In this document: positions 33,525 through 42,426 of the stretch, one piece after another
How the letters are laid out: every line of letters starts with the position of its first letter
How positions within the stretch are numbered: position 1 is the stretch's first letter
DNA from: Chroogloeocystis siderophila 5.2 s.c.1
Lineage (GTDB): Bacteria; Cyanobacteriota; Cyanobacteriia; Cyanobacteriales; Chroococcidiopsidaceae
DNA: 64,000 nt
NCBI RefSeq assembly: GCF_001904655.1
Contig: NZ_MRCC01000014.1
Coordinates: 1 to 64,000 of the forward strand
Reading direction: 5' to 3'
The notes under the pieces: model-generated
What the model was told of the DNA's origin: nothing
The model's input: only the letters and a program-made list of their open reading frames with translations
Database searches by the model: none
Position numbers and translations under genes: made by a program

Positions 33525-34382
33525 TTAACCGTCTATATGCGCTAGAATTCTTTCAGCTTCTTGACAAAGTTGCGCGTGACAATGACCGTTACTTGCCATT
33601 AAACCACCCCACTGATTCACATCTCCGGTGTTGTATTGCAAAGGATCGCCGTTAAAGTGCGTAAATTGTCCGCCAGCTTCGGTGAGAATCAATTCTGGTG
33701 CAGCCATATCCCAATCTTTCGGTGCAGATTTCCCAGAAAGAGATATGTAGACATCTGCTTCTTGTTCAATAATTGTGGCAATTTTGCAGCCGACACTACC
33801 GACAAATTTTTGTTTCTTGCAGGGAAGATGTTCTAATAATTGATTAAAGCGCTGATCGCGGTGCGTGCGACTCACAACTAAAGTTAAATCTTCAGCTTGA
33901 TTGCGATCTGAAACTTTTATCGGCTTAACTCCACCATCACGAGTTTCGGCAAAAGTACCACCACCAAGCGTTGCATAGTAAAGTTTTTCTAACTCTGGAC
34001 ACGCAACAATTGCCAGCACTGGGCGTTTATCTTTAACTAAAGCAAGGTGAATTGCATATTCGCCAGTTTTGTCAATAAAGTCTCGCGTTCCATCTAAAGG
34101 ATCAATAATCCAAACGTAAGGTTTATTAAAATGTTCAGGAGATTGCGATTTATAAGTTTCTTCGCTCATGTAAGCAAAGTCTTCATCTCCTAAGCTACTC
34201 TTGAGTTTATCTAAAATATAGTGATTAACCGCAAGATCTGCTGAAGTTACAGGGCCATCTTTTTTGTCTTTAATTTCCAAATTACCTTCATTGATATCCG
34301 CTTGGTAATAAGAGCGTAACAAATACGATGCTCCCCAGCCTACAGAACGCGCGATCGCTAAAATTTCCTTTAAGTCCTTCAT
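33525..34382 (-). CDS. cysQ: inositol monophosphatase/CysQ-type 3'(2'),5'-bisphosphate nucleotidase
   Basis: This 285-residue member of the Mg-dependent, Li-sensitive phosphatase family carries the metal motifs EDFAYMSEE (about 72-80), DPLDGTRDF near 100 and WDMAAPELILTEAGG near 225. Substrate could be PAP, inositol phosphate or fructose-1,6-bisphosphate; the sequence order and length fit CysQ best. In sulphate assimilation CysQ removes PAP. Normal length; ATG at 34382. It stands alone between two Uma2 genes. Confidence 0.85.
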   Translation of the reverse strand: MKDLKEILAIARSVGWGASYLLRSYYQADINEGNLEIKDKKDGPVTSADLAVNHYILDKLKSSLGDEDFAYMSEETYKSQSPEHFNKPYVWIIDPLDGTRDFIDKTGEYAIHLALVKDKRPVLAIVACPELEKLYYATLGGGTFAETRDGGVKPIKVSDRNQAEDLTLVVSRTHRDQRFNQLLEHLPCKKQKFVGSVGCKIATIIEQEADVYISLSGKSAPKDWDMAAPELILTEAGGQFTHFNGDPLQYNTGDVNQWGGLMASNGHCHAQLCQEAERILAHIDG

Positions 34383-34460
34383 TATGCCACCAGCGTCGAT
34401 GAACCCCTAGATTTTAGCCCATTGCTTTCCTTTCGTTAGATATCTAAATTCATTAGTTGG

Positions 34461-35039
34461 CTAAGCTAAAAGTTCCTGCACAGTAATACTAAAACCTGTC
34501 AAGACAACTTGAGTGCTTACTACATCATTAGCTGTAAACCACAAATGCTGATTTTGCGTCAAAATTAATATCCACTTGGCTTCAGGAAATACTAGCCATA
34601 CTTCTGCACAATCTGATTCTAAATACTCTTTGGCTTTGGCAAATAACTCTTCCGCAAAATCTGTCGGTGAAGCAATTTCGGCAATTAACGGAAAACTTTG
34701 AGGAAAAGTTGCAAGTTGACCAAATTGGGCGAGTAATTCAGGAGTAATATAAGCTACATCAGGACGACGGACTTGTTTATTAGTGCGACATGGAGCTTCT
34801 GTACATGGTTCTCCACCTTGTCCATGGGACATTATGTAACTTCTCCAGTAGTAGGATAGTCTACCTTGAATCACACCGTGTTTAACTGTCATTCCCGTTT
34901 TTTCTACTACCTGTCCGTCTACCCATTCTGCATCATCTACAGGATGAGTGATGAAGTCTTCCAATGAATTAATTGAAACACTGGCTTCTAGTGATGGATC
35001 AGTAATATCTCTAGTAGGGTGTTGTGTAGCTAATGTCAT
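34461..35039 (-). CDS. Uma2 family endonuclease (DUF820)
   Basis: The ~192-residue Uma2 protein shows DDAEWVDGQVVEKTGM, VRRPDVAYITPELLAQ, FPLIAEIASPTDFAEELFAKAKEYLESDCAEVWLVFPE and the final WILIL strand. The fold is PD-(D/E)XK-like with Asp in RRPDVAYI and Glu in LIAEIASP. It is not closely similar to the Uma2 gene at 32.6 kb. I start at the ATG at 35039; an in-frame ATG at 35072 would add 11 residues. Confidence 0.88.
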   Translation of the reverse strand: MTLATQHPTRDITDPSLEASVSINSLEDFITHPVDDAEWVDGQVVEKTGMTVKHGVIQGRLSYYWRSYIMSHGQGGEPCTEAPCRTNKQVRRPDVAYITPELLAQFGQLATFPQSFPLIAEIASPTDFAEELFAKAKEYLESDCAEVWLVFPEAKWILILTQNQHLWFTANDVVSTQVVLTGFSITVQELLA

Positions 35040-35216
35040 AGTGAAGCTGCCTATCAAGGTGCTGCTTACCATGATTATGACTTAAACACGTTGATTATTT
35101 ATAAGCTTGGCGAATGAATTCGCTGCTAGACACTCTAATTGCAACCCCGTGGAATCAATAACAAGACTTTTGCTCTTGAGTGTACGCAGGCACGCTTTGT
35201 TTGAATAGCCTCGACT

Positions 35217-36098
35217 TCAGTCGAAGATTATCTTTATTGTTGCATCCATCCAGCGCCTTGTACCAAAAAACTGGCAAGAAGCAGCAGCAACACCCGCAGC
35301 AGCGGCTAAAGCATCAGGAAAACTCGTTTGCAAAATATAGTTACAAAAAGCACCGTGAAAAATATCACCAGCGCCTAGGGTGTCAACAGCTTCGACTTGG
35401 GGAACTGCAACAGTATTATACTTACCATTCGCTTGATATTGAATTGGGTTTTCTCCCTGAGTGATGGCAATGTAAGGAATACCAACACTTGTAAGATAAG
35501 CAAGTACTTCTGTTGTAGTGTTGCAGCCTGGTGGATGAAAATTTGCCGAACATACAGCATAATCTACAAAGGGTAAGACTTCTTCAAATCCAGGCTTCCA
35601 ACTTCCACCATCAATGACAACAGGGATATTATTTTCTTTGGCTTGACGTGCGATCGCACTTCCAACTGTCATTTGATGCCCGTCAATTAAAACAATATCT
35701 ACTTCTTGTAAAATATCTTCAGGGAGGCGATCGCCCTTTACTTGAGTGTTCACCGCGTTTATGGAAACGACAGCCCTTTCTCCTGTTGCTTCTGTAACAA
35801 TAATTGAGGATACTGGCGGCGGGTCTACTTGTGTAGGATTGAGATCTTGTAGTGTGACATGGTAAGTATCTAAATCTGCCACAATCAAATTTCGTATTGG
35901 ATGCGAACCTACTACACCGAGTAATTTTGCTCGATTCCAATAACTGAATGCAATCGCAGCATTTGTCGCAGGACCGCCAGCCGTTACGGTATAGTTAGTT
36001 GCTACTATTTTTTGATTATTACGGGGAACAGATTTTGCTAGATAGATGAAATCTATCGTGATTAATCCAACAAACAACCCTAATTTGGATTCCCGCAT
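35217..36098 (-). CDS. PfkB/ribokinase-family sugar kinase
   Basis: The 293-residue kinase has the PfkB motifs: GGPATNAAIAFSYW near residue 41 (first signature) and the catalytic DTLGAGDIFHGAFCNYIL near 240 with the anion-hole glycines and catalytic Asp. NSVxANxFHPPG-type segment SANFHPPGCN and the lid strand VSSIIVTEATGERAV are present. It phosphorylates a sugar or nucleoside with ATP; substrate cannot be told. ATG at 36098. Confidence 0.9.
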   Translation of the reverse strand: MRESKLGLFVGLITIDFIYLAKSVPRNNQKIVATNYTVTAGGPATNAAIAFSYWNRAKLLGVVGSHPIRNLIVADLDTYHVTLQDLNPTQVDPPPVSSIIVTEATGERAVVSINAVNTQVKGDRLPEDILQEVDIVLIDGHQMTVGSAIARQAKENNIPVVIDGGSWKPGFEEVLPFVDYAVCSANFHPPGCNTTTEVLAYLTSVGIPYIAITQGENPIQYQANGKYNTVAVPQVEAVDTLGAGDIFHGAFCNYILQTSFPDALAAAAGVAAASCQFFGTRRWMDATIKIIFD

Positions 36099-36169
36099 TG
36101 AGTTATGTTAGCCTAACGCTAGGCACGAAGCACGCGAAAAAATTGAACATTTTTTTAGTGTACCGTAGC

Positions 36170-36910
36170 TCAGTGCGCAAAAGATTTCTGAGCCGTTAAA
36201 AACATTGGATTATTCACAATATATTGCTGTGGAATCACAGATGCTTCGTTGGGAGTTGCTAAAGCTTGACACAGAAAGGCCGCTACTTCTGCGCGTGTTG
36301 CTTGCTTATTAGGATGTAAAAACCTCACATCAGGGTAATTAACAACAATACTTCTTTCGGTTGCTGCTGCTATTTTGCTTTGAGCATACCGAGGAATTTT
36401 ATTAGCATCTGCAAAATTTGTTTTTAATGTAGAGGCAACGTTTCTACTAGGAGAATAATTTAATCCACTCGCTAAAGCAACTAAAACTTGCGAACGAGTA
36501 ATTCTTTGATTAGGTTTGAAAACTCTTCCTGGATAACCTGATAAAAAGTTTCTTTGATACGCTTCTGCTATATGGTTATATGCCCAGTCATATACATGAA
36601 CATCTCTAAATTCTACTCGCCTGCGTGTCCGAGGAATTTGCGGAAAAGCCTTACCTACTATTGCTGCAAATTCTGCTCGATTAATGTACATCATTGGGCG
36701 AAAGCTACCATCTGGATAACCATTAATAATTCCTTGATTGGCTAATTTGACAATACAGGAATTTGCCCAATTTTCCTGGAGATCGTAAAACAAGGGATAT
36801 TGGTTAGGATACTGAGCTACAGCAGGTTTTTGTGATATCAGGGTGAATCCACTCGTTATTACTCCTAGCCCAACTAATAAGGCAGGTAAGGAGCGATGTT
36901 TGATAAACAT
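36170..36910 (-). CDS. SLH-domain surface/periplasmic protein
   Basis: The 246-residue exported protein has a signal peptide (ALLVGLGVITSGFTLISQKPAVAQ) followed by three SLH repeats, each with the pattern WANSCIVKLANQGIINGYPDGSFRP, then INRAEFAAIVGKAF, NHIAEAYQRNFLSGYPG with ITRSQVLVALASGL, and AAATERSIVVNYP with ATRAEVAAFLCQAL. SLH domains bind pyruvylated or other peptidoglycan-linked polymers and anchor proteins at the envelope. No other domain is present. ATG at 36910. Confidence 0.92.
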   Translation of the reverse strand: MFIKHRSLPALLVGLGVITSGFTLISQKPAVAQYPNQYPLFYDLQENWANSCIVKLANQGIINGYPDGSFRPMMYINRAEFAAIVGKAFPQIPRTRRRVEFRDVHVYDWAYNHIAEAYQRNFLSGYPGRVFKPNQRITRSQVLVALASGLNYSPSRNVASTLKTNFADANKIPRYAQSKIAAATERSIVVNYPDVRFLHPNKQATRAEVAAFLCQALATPNEASVIPQQYIVNNPMFLTAQKSFAH

Positions 36911-37491
36911 TGAATGCTTTTATCCTTAAACTATATATTTTTTGATTTATGTATAAGTAAATGAGTTTCTTATATTTGTGTATAACAATCTTTTTTATCA
37001 AAAATTCATATAAACTGGGATATTTTATTAAATTAATTTAAACTGCTAATTCGACGAAAATAATATTATACATTAATAACTTAATCAAATAAATATTACA
37101 AAATTTTGGAGGAATGTTATGTTAATTTACTTAATTTTTAGACAAAAAGGCTGATTACACCAAAAGATAGTTGATTAGAGCAAAAGTCATACAATGACCA
37201 TGAGCTTATTGCTAATGGTTGTGATGTTTCTAGCGAGATTTTACGGAAAAAATGCTTTACCCGCAATTATTGTTCAATAATATTATCAGTAAATTCACTA
37301 TAGTAATCTCAAATGATTTATGAAAATCCCACTCCAACTCTTTCCTTTGCGTACTTTGCGTCCTAGCCTAACGGCAACCCCTTCGGGGAAAGTGGCTCGT
37401 TTAAAAAAAATTTACAACTCAAATAGGATTGCTATATATAAAAGTTATTCTGATTATTCTAACAGGTACTACCTTTAATCCTAGAAACACA
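36911..37491. other. AT-rich spacer with dispersed repeat
   Basis: The left two thirds are very AT-rich with no supported gene. At 37335-37410 there is a copy of the TTTGCGTACTTTGCGTCC...CTCGTTTAAAA dispersed repeat, including a CCCC-TTC-GGGG hairpin. Similar repeats lie near 18.5 and 22.5 kb. Confidence 0.55.
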
Positions 37492-38367
37492 ATGCAGACG
37501 GCAGCAGAAACCGGAATACTTTATGTAGTGGGAACGCCTATTGGTAATTTGGAAGATATCACATTCCGCGCCGTGCGCATTTTGCAATCAGTGGACTTAA
37601 TTGCCGCAGAAGATACAAGACATACGGGAAAGTTGCTACAACATTTTCAAATTGCGACACCGCAGCTAAGTTATCACGAACACAATCGTCACAGTCGCGT
37701 TCCTGAATTGGTGCAGAAGTTGAGTGAAGGAAAAGCGATCGCTCTTGTAACAGATGCGGGAATGCCTGGAATTTCCGATCCTGGTTATGAACTGGTGAAG
37801 GCGTGTATTGCTGCAAATATTTCCATTGTCCCTATTCCTGGTGCGAGTGCAGTGATTACCGCATTGTGTGCAGCAGGATTACCGACAGATCGATTTGTGT
37901 TTGAAGGTTTTTTGCCCGCTAAAGGAAAAGAACGCCAGCAGCGCCAAGAAGCTTTAGAAACCGAATCACGGACAATGATTTTTTATGAATCGCCGCATCG
38001 CTTGCGACAGACGCTGCAAGATTTCGCGAACTGTTTTGGACAAGATCGGCAAATTGTCTTAGCGCGCGAGTTAACTAAATTCTATGAAGAATTTTGGCGG
38101 GGAAGTATTGCAGATGCGATCGCGCACTACAACCAACGCGAACCGCAAGGCGAATACACACTTGTTGTAGCGGGGGTTCCACCAAGAAAACTCCATTTAA
38201 CTGAAGCAGAAATTAAAGCGGAGTTACAAAAAATCATGGCTCAGGGGATATCGCGATCGCAAGCGAGTCGTCAGTTAGCAAAAGAAATTTCGCTTTCGCG
38301 CAGTCAAATTTACCAAATCGCTTTGGCGCTACCAAATTTATCTTCTTCGGCAGATGACAGCGATTAA
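37492..38367 (+). CDS. rsmI: 16S rRNA (cytidine1402-2'-O)-methyltransferase RsmI
   Basis: This 291-residue tetrapyrrole-methylase-fold enzyme methylates the 2'-O of C1402 in 16S rRNA. Family motifs: GILYVVGTPIGNLEDITFRA, the SAM-binding AEDTRHTGKLL, ALVTDAGMPGISDPG, PIPGASAVITAL and RELTKFYEE. The C-terminal helical extension (SRSQASRQLAKEISLSRSQIYQIAL) is typical. The ATG at 37492 fits the family start. It overlaps the convergent nuclease gene by 4 bp at its end. Confidence 0.95.
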   Translation: MQTAAETGILYVVGTPIGNLEDITFRAVRILQSVDLIAAEDTRHTGKLLQHFQIATPQLSYHEHNRHSRVPELVQKLSEGKAIALVTDAGMPGISDPGYELVKACIAANISIVPIPGASAVITALCAAGLPTDRFVFEGFLPAKGKERQQRQEALETESRTMIFYESPHRLRQTLQDFANCFGQDRQIVLARELTKFYEEFWRGSIADAIAHYNQREPQGEYTLVVAGVPPRKLHLTEAEIKAELQKIMAQGISRSQASRQLAKEISLSRSQIYQIALALPNLSSSADDSD

Positions 38368-39188
38368 GATTTAGAGTGCTTGGCGTCGGAAAATTCACAA
38401 ATACTACTAAATGGACAATAACGGCAGTGATTGCCAGGATTTGGCGGAAAAATTTTACTGAAATTGTGAGGATTTTGTTGATAATGGTGCATATCTTGCT
38501 GATGCTTGAGCGCCACTTGTGCTAATTGATCTTCTACAGCGTCGAGTTGTTTAGAAGTCACGCTGATTAGCGCAGAGTTTTTACACCGTTCTAAGTTGTA
38601 GAATGAAGCAACAGCCTGATAATCGGGATACAGATAGCGCGCTGCGAGTAAGTACACAAGCGCCTGACGCTCATCAAAAGCCGATCTACCCGTTTTAAAA
38701 TCGAGAATGTGCAAAATTTTATCAGCTTCGATAAACACGCAATCCATTGTGGCATACAGCCGGAATTGATAATTTTTTTGATGAATCACTATTGGCTGCG
38801 GAAATCCTTCATCACCGCTGGTGAGTTGAATAATATGTTTTCCAAGTAAAACTGGACGATGATAGTAGTTTTTGAGAATTTGAATAACGCGTTGCTGAAT
38901 CTCAATACTTGATTTACTCAGTTTTAGCAGTTGGGCAACTTGTTCGACACCATCAGGCTGAGTTAACCATTGACGATGATGATGAAATTCGTAAACGCCC
39001 TTTTGTGCAAGTAAACCAATTCGTTGTGGTGGACTAACTTTAGCTAAGAGTGATTTGATTAACGGTTCTTTTTGCCGCGCTTTGATGAAACCCCGCTTCA
39101 TTTGACAATGCCATCTTTCTTGCCCTGTCGCTGGGGCAAATAAAGACCAAAGGTGGTAGCTGGCAAAGGGTCGCCCAGAGTTTAGCAT
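38364..39188 (-). CDS. PD-(D/E)XK nuclease family protein with C-terminal cysteine cluster
   Basis: The ~274-residue protein resembles Cas4/RecB-type PD-(D/E)XK nucleases: the core motif ILDFKTGRSAFDERQALVYLLAARYL contains the Asp and Lys of the active site and the Gln of the QxxxY motif. The C-terminal PGNHCRYCPFSSICEF provides cysteines that, with an upstream one, could bind an iron-sulphur cluster. No cas gene is nearby, so this is a stand-alone nuclease, possibly in DNA repair. The ATG at 39188 is used; the open frame upstream begins only with a TTG. Confidence 0.85.
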   Translation of the reverse strand: MLNSGRPFASYHLWSLFAPATGQERWHCQMKRGFIKARQKEPLIKSLLAKVSPPQRIGLLAQKGVYEFHHHRQWLTQPDGVEQVAQLLKLSKSSIEIQQRVIQILKNYYHRPVLLGKHIIQLTSGDEGFPQPIVIHQKNYQFRLYATMDCVFIEADKILHILDFKTGRSAFDERQALVYLLAARYLYPDYQAVASFYNLERCKNSALISVTSKQLDAVEDQLAQVALKHQQDMHHYQQNPHNFSKIFPPNPGNHCRYCPFSSICEFSDAKHSKS

Positions 39189-39290
39189 TGTCTGGCGGTT
39201 CAGTAAGGGAAGCAACAAAAGTTACTGTGACACGTGAGAAACAATAAGCTTCTTGTACTATTAATGATGAACGACAGGGAGTGGCAAAAA

Positions 39291-40730
39291 ATGAGCGCTA
39301 GTAACAATTCCAGCAAGATCAAGTTTGGCACCGATGGATGGAGAGGTATTATTGCTGATGACTTTACCTTCCCCAACGTACGGAAAGTAACGCGGGCGAT
39401 CGCCAGATACCTGGAAACCGCCTACAACAAAAACCAACCGGTTCTTATTGCCTACGATACTCGCTTTCTCGCTGACGAGTTTGCCCAAACTGCTGCTGAG
39501 GTTTTAGCAGCAGAGGGTTGGAGTGTGAAAATTACTGATCGGGATTGTCCCACCCCAGTAATTGCTTACAACGCCCGTCACTTAAATAGTGCTGGTGCAT
39601 TGATGTTCACTGCCAGTCATAATCCGGCACCCTATTGTGGGATTAAGTATATTCCTGATTACGCTGGTCCTGCCACTCCTGAGATTACTGATACTATTGT
39701 GGCAAATATCTCCGGTGCAGACGATGCACCTGTCAGTGGTAATTGGAAAGATAAAATTTCAACTTTCGATCCCAAGCCCGAATATCTTAAGTTTCTTTAC
39801 ACGCTCATCGATGTTGAGAAGATTCGTAACGCTAAGTTAAAAGTCAAATACGACGCGCTGTATTCGACATCGCGCGGTTATTTAGACACCGTTTTAGAAC
39901 ACTGCGGTTGTGAGTTAGAAACTTTTCATGCACAGCGCGATGTACTTTTCGGCGGCGGAATGCCTGAACCCAAAGGCGAACAACTCGTTGAGTTAGTTGA
40001 GGCTGTGAAAAAAGATCAAGCCGACTTGGGCTTAGCTACAGATGGGGATGGCGATCGCTTTGGAGTTGTAGACGAACAAGGCAACGTTTTGACACCAAAT
40101 ACAGTTTTACTGTTACTTGCGCGTCATTTAGTCAAAAATCGCGGTAAATCAGGCGCGATCGTGCGTACTGTTGCGACAACGCATTTACTTGATAACATCG
40201 CTGCAAGTTACGGCTTAGAAATTTATGAAACTCCCGTAGGCTTCAAATACATCGGGGAAAAAATGCGCGAAACTACCGTGTTAATTGGTGGCGAAGAGTC
40301 AGGCGGTTTAAGCGTCATTGGACATATTCCCGAAAAAGACGGAATTTTAGCCGATATGTTAGTTGCAGAAGCGATCGCCTACGAAGGAAAACCTTTAAGT
40401 CAGTTAGTCGAAGAAGCAATTAGTGAGGCTAATGGACCATTATCGAACAAGCGCTTAGATTTACATCTCAACGACGCGCACAAAGCTGCTGTCATCGATT
40501 CGTTTACGAACAACCCACCCGCAAACGTTGCTGGAATTAAAGTTAAAGAAGTTGGTCGCAAAGATGGCGTTAAGCTTTACCTCGAAGAGGGTAGCTGGAT
40601 ACTATTACGTCCATCGGGTACTGAACCACTGATGCGCGTTTACATCGAAGCAACTTCAGCAGATAAACTCAATCAAATCGCAACTCAAATGGAACAAACA
40701 ATTAATCACCTCGAACCTGTAACGGTCTAG
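39291..40730 (+). CDS. phosphoglucomutase/phosphomannomutase family protein
   Basis: The 479-residue alpha-D-phosphohexomutase shows all four domains: KFGTDGWRGIIADDF at the start, the phosphoserine loop FTASHNPAPYCGIK near residue 105, the metal-binding DGDGDRFG near 247, the sugar-binding GGEESGG near 330 and the phosphate-binding RPSGTEPLMRVYIE near 442. It interconverts hexose 1- and 6-phosphates; glucose or mannose preference is not evident. The ATG at 39291 follows CAGGGAG; the open frame upstream (39234) starts with a GTG that is less likely. Divergent from the nuclease gene. Confidence 0.94.
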   Translation: MSASNNSSKIKFGTDGWRGIIADDFTFPNVRKVTRAIARYLETAYNKNQPVLIAYDTRFLADEFAQTAAEVLAAEGWSVKITDRDCPTPVIAYNARHLNSAGALMFTASHNPAPYCGIKYIPDYAGPATPEITDTIVANISGADDAPVSGNWKDKISTFDPKPEYLKFLYTLIDVEKIRNAKLKVKYDALYSTSRGYLDTVLEHCGCELETFHAQRDVLFGGGMPEPKGEQLVELVEAVKKDQADLGLATDGDGDRFGVVDEQGNVLTPNTVLLLLARHLVKNRGKSGAIVRTVATTHLLDNIAASYGLEIYETPVGFKYIGEKMRETTVLIGGEESGGLSVIGHIPEKDGILADMLVAEAIAYEGKPLSQLVEEAISEANGPLSNKRLDLHLNDAHKAAVIDSFTNNPPANVAGIKVKEVGRKDGVKLYLEEGSWILLRPSGTEPLMRVYIEATSADKLNQIATQMEQTINHLEPVTV

Positions 40731-40782
40731 ACCTGGCGATTAACGATAAACTAGAAAGGATTCCTCATAGCTAATTGCTTCT

Positions 40783-41043
40783 ATGAGAACTCTTGCTAAT
40801 TTGCTCACGATTGTAATTCTTGCAGGCTGGGTAGTGGCGATCGCAATTATTTCCGTACAAAACGCCACCCCAGTTTCTTTGCGATTTGTGACATTTCAAT
40901 CAATTCAACTTCCGGTAGGGTTGGTACTAGCGTTTAGTGCCGCTTTGGGTATGCTAGCTATGGCATTGACTCAACCAATCTGGATCGCTGGTTCGAGAAG
41001 AAATAGTCTTCAATCAGATAATGAGTTTTTCGTCGATGAGTGA
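40783..41043 (+). CDS. LapA-domain (DUF1049) small membrane protein
   Basis: The 86-residue protein has two hydrophobic helices: IVILAGWVVAIAIISVQNATPVSLRF, with the typical SVQNxxPVxLxF motif, then LPVGLVLAFSAALGMLAMAL. This is the lipopolysaccharide assembly protein A domain family, with short cytoplasmic ends. The specific role is unknown in cyanobacteria. It begins 52 bp after the phosphohexomutase stop and may share its transcript. Confidence 0.88.
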   Translation: MRTLANLLTIVILAGWVVAIAIISVQNATPVSLRFVTFQSIQLPVGLVLAFSAALGMLAMALTQPIWIAGSRRNSLQSDNEFFVDE

Positions 41044-41124
41044 ACAGGTGCAAAAGCGTAGTAGGGTATGAGGGAAAAATAGTATTTTAGTCTCTCCTAC
41101 ACTCCCCACACCTCCCACTAGCCA

Positions 41125-41619
41125 CTAACCACTAGCTTTATTCTCCCCTTGATAGTGTTTGACATATCGCTGTTCAGGGTCAATACCTTCAAAAGTTGGT
41201 GGAATCCAAACTCGTACGATTAACAACGCAGCTAAAACAAGTAAGAAAGCACACGCTGCAAGCATTTGATTCCAAGGAACTTCCAAAACTCCCCGCACAA
41301 TCACTTCACGCAGTACTGAGACAATCGATACTTCTACAGCAACGCCAATGGATACACGCTGTTCTTGCAAATAAATAATCAACAGGCGAAACAACTCCAC
41401 CATAATCAGCAAAAACAAAATATCTGCGGTGACTTCGTGGAAGTTGAGCGGTGGCAACATTAAATAAAATATACCCCTCAACTGAATCACCATCGCGCAG
41501 AATAACCCAATGCACAGCGAAACGACAATCAAGTCTTGAATTGTTTCTAAGCTACGCACAAGCAGATTCCGATTCAACGCTTCGTACCAATTTAACGGGG
41601 ACTTCAACGGCTGCTGCAT
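41125..41619 (-). CDS. PsiE-family membrane protein
   Basis: The 164-residue protein has four predicted membrane helices: LIVVSLCIGLFCAMVIQL, ILFLLIMVELFRLLIIYL, a region around VEVSIVSVLREVIVRGV, and AACAFLLVLAALLIVRVW. The VELFRLLIIYL and REVIVRGV pattern defines the phosphate-starvation-inducible E family, of unknown biochemical role. No Pho box was recognised upstream. ATG at 41619. Confidence 0.85.
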   Translation of the reverse strand: MQQPLKSPLNWYEALNRNLLVRSLETIQDLIVVSLCIGLFCAMVIQLRGIFYLMLPPLNFHEVTADILFLLIMVELFRLLIIYLQEQRVSIGVAVEVSIVSVLREVIVRGVLEVPWNQMLAACAFLLVLAALLIVRVWIPPTFEGIDPEQRYVKHYQGENKASG

Positions 41620-42426
41620 CTAAACTTCCTCCTGCGTGTGGTGTTGTTGGGAGATTATGCTTAGATTAACTTATAGATTTGTGTTTTTGGTATTTAAATT
41701 TATTATCACATAAATTAGCCTAGCAACTTCGGTCGCAGCTAGATAAAAGAAGTCCAGATGGTGCGTGGACTTATAAAATCAGGTTGTAAAAAGCGGTTTG
41801 ACCGCTAAGCCTTTAGATGTTGGCACTAAAATAATATGGGCTTAATGTGACGTAATACCTCTTGAAGTAAGCCGCCTGGACATTCACCAATCAACTCAGC
41901 ACGTCTAGCGCGATTAACCTAGTGAGCGCAATTGATCAACAATCACCACTCCTATTACAATGACCGCGCTGTGGGATGTAATCTACCACACCTCATTTGC
42001 TTCTGATTTACCCCAACAAACTTCCTGACTCGGCTCAATAATTTGAGCTAGCAAGTCATATAGTGTATAGTCTTTTTGTTTCGAAACTGGCTCGATAACA
42101 ATAAAGAATTAAATATAGAGATATCTAGCAAGCAAGGTATTTTCAAAAAAAATCAATGAAATGATATTATTTGAGCATATGCAAAAGATTACTAAGCTGG
42201 TATTTGACACTGACATTTAGCAGAAAATGCAATCTCTATTAAAATCAGACAACATAGAAACTTTTGATTCTAGAGAGTTAAAGAGTCTCCTATACGGTAA
42301 GATTACTCCAGAAATAAGCGAAGCTAGAGAAGACTTAGAATATTTCTTGGAGAATAAGGCTTTGAGACGTCCAGATGTATAAAGTAAGAAATAGGTATTA
42401 GTTGAATTTTATTAAAGAGGGTTAAA
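41620..42426. other. gene-poor region with hairpins and degraded ORFs
   Basis: Two adjacent perfect hairpins lie at 41750-41772 (AAGTCCA/TGGACTT) and 41792-41806 (AGCGGT/ACCGCT). On the minus strand a short protein-like tail, RARRAELIGECPGGLLQ and EVLRHIKPILF, ends near 41830, but no complete gene is visible. A small ORF lies at 42227-42382. Confidence 0.45.
42227..42382 (+). CDS. 51-residue small ORF, possibly a pseudogene remnant
   Basis: MQSLLKSDNIETFDSRELKS...ALRRPDV is a charged helical reading. The same frame extends upstream to an ATG at 42179 (MQKITKLVFDTDI) but is broken by a TAG at 42218-42220. It may be the remains of a ~67-residue protein. Family not recognised, and no ribosome-binding site is obvious. 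Confidence 0.3.
   Translation: MQSLLKSDNIETFDSRELKSLLYGKITPEISEAREDLEYFLENKALRRPDV

Noticed and set aside
38364-39188. Cas4
   Set aside because: The fold and cysteines are Cas4-like, but there are no cas genes or arrays in the window, so it is listed only as a PD-(D/E)XK nuclease.
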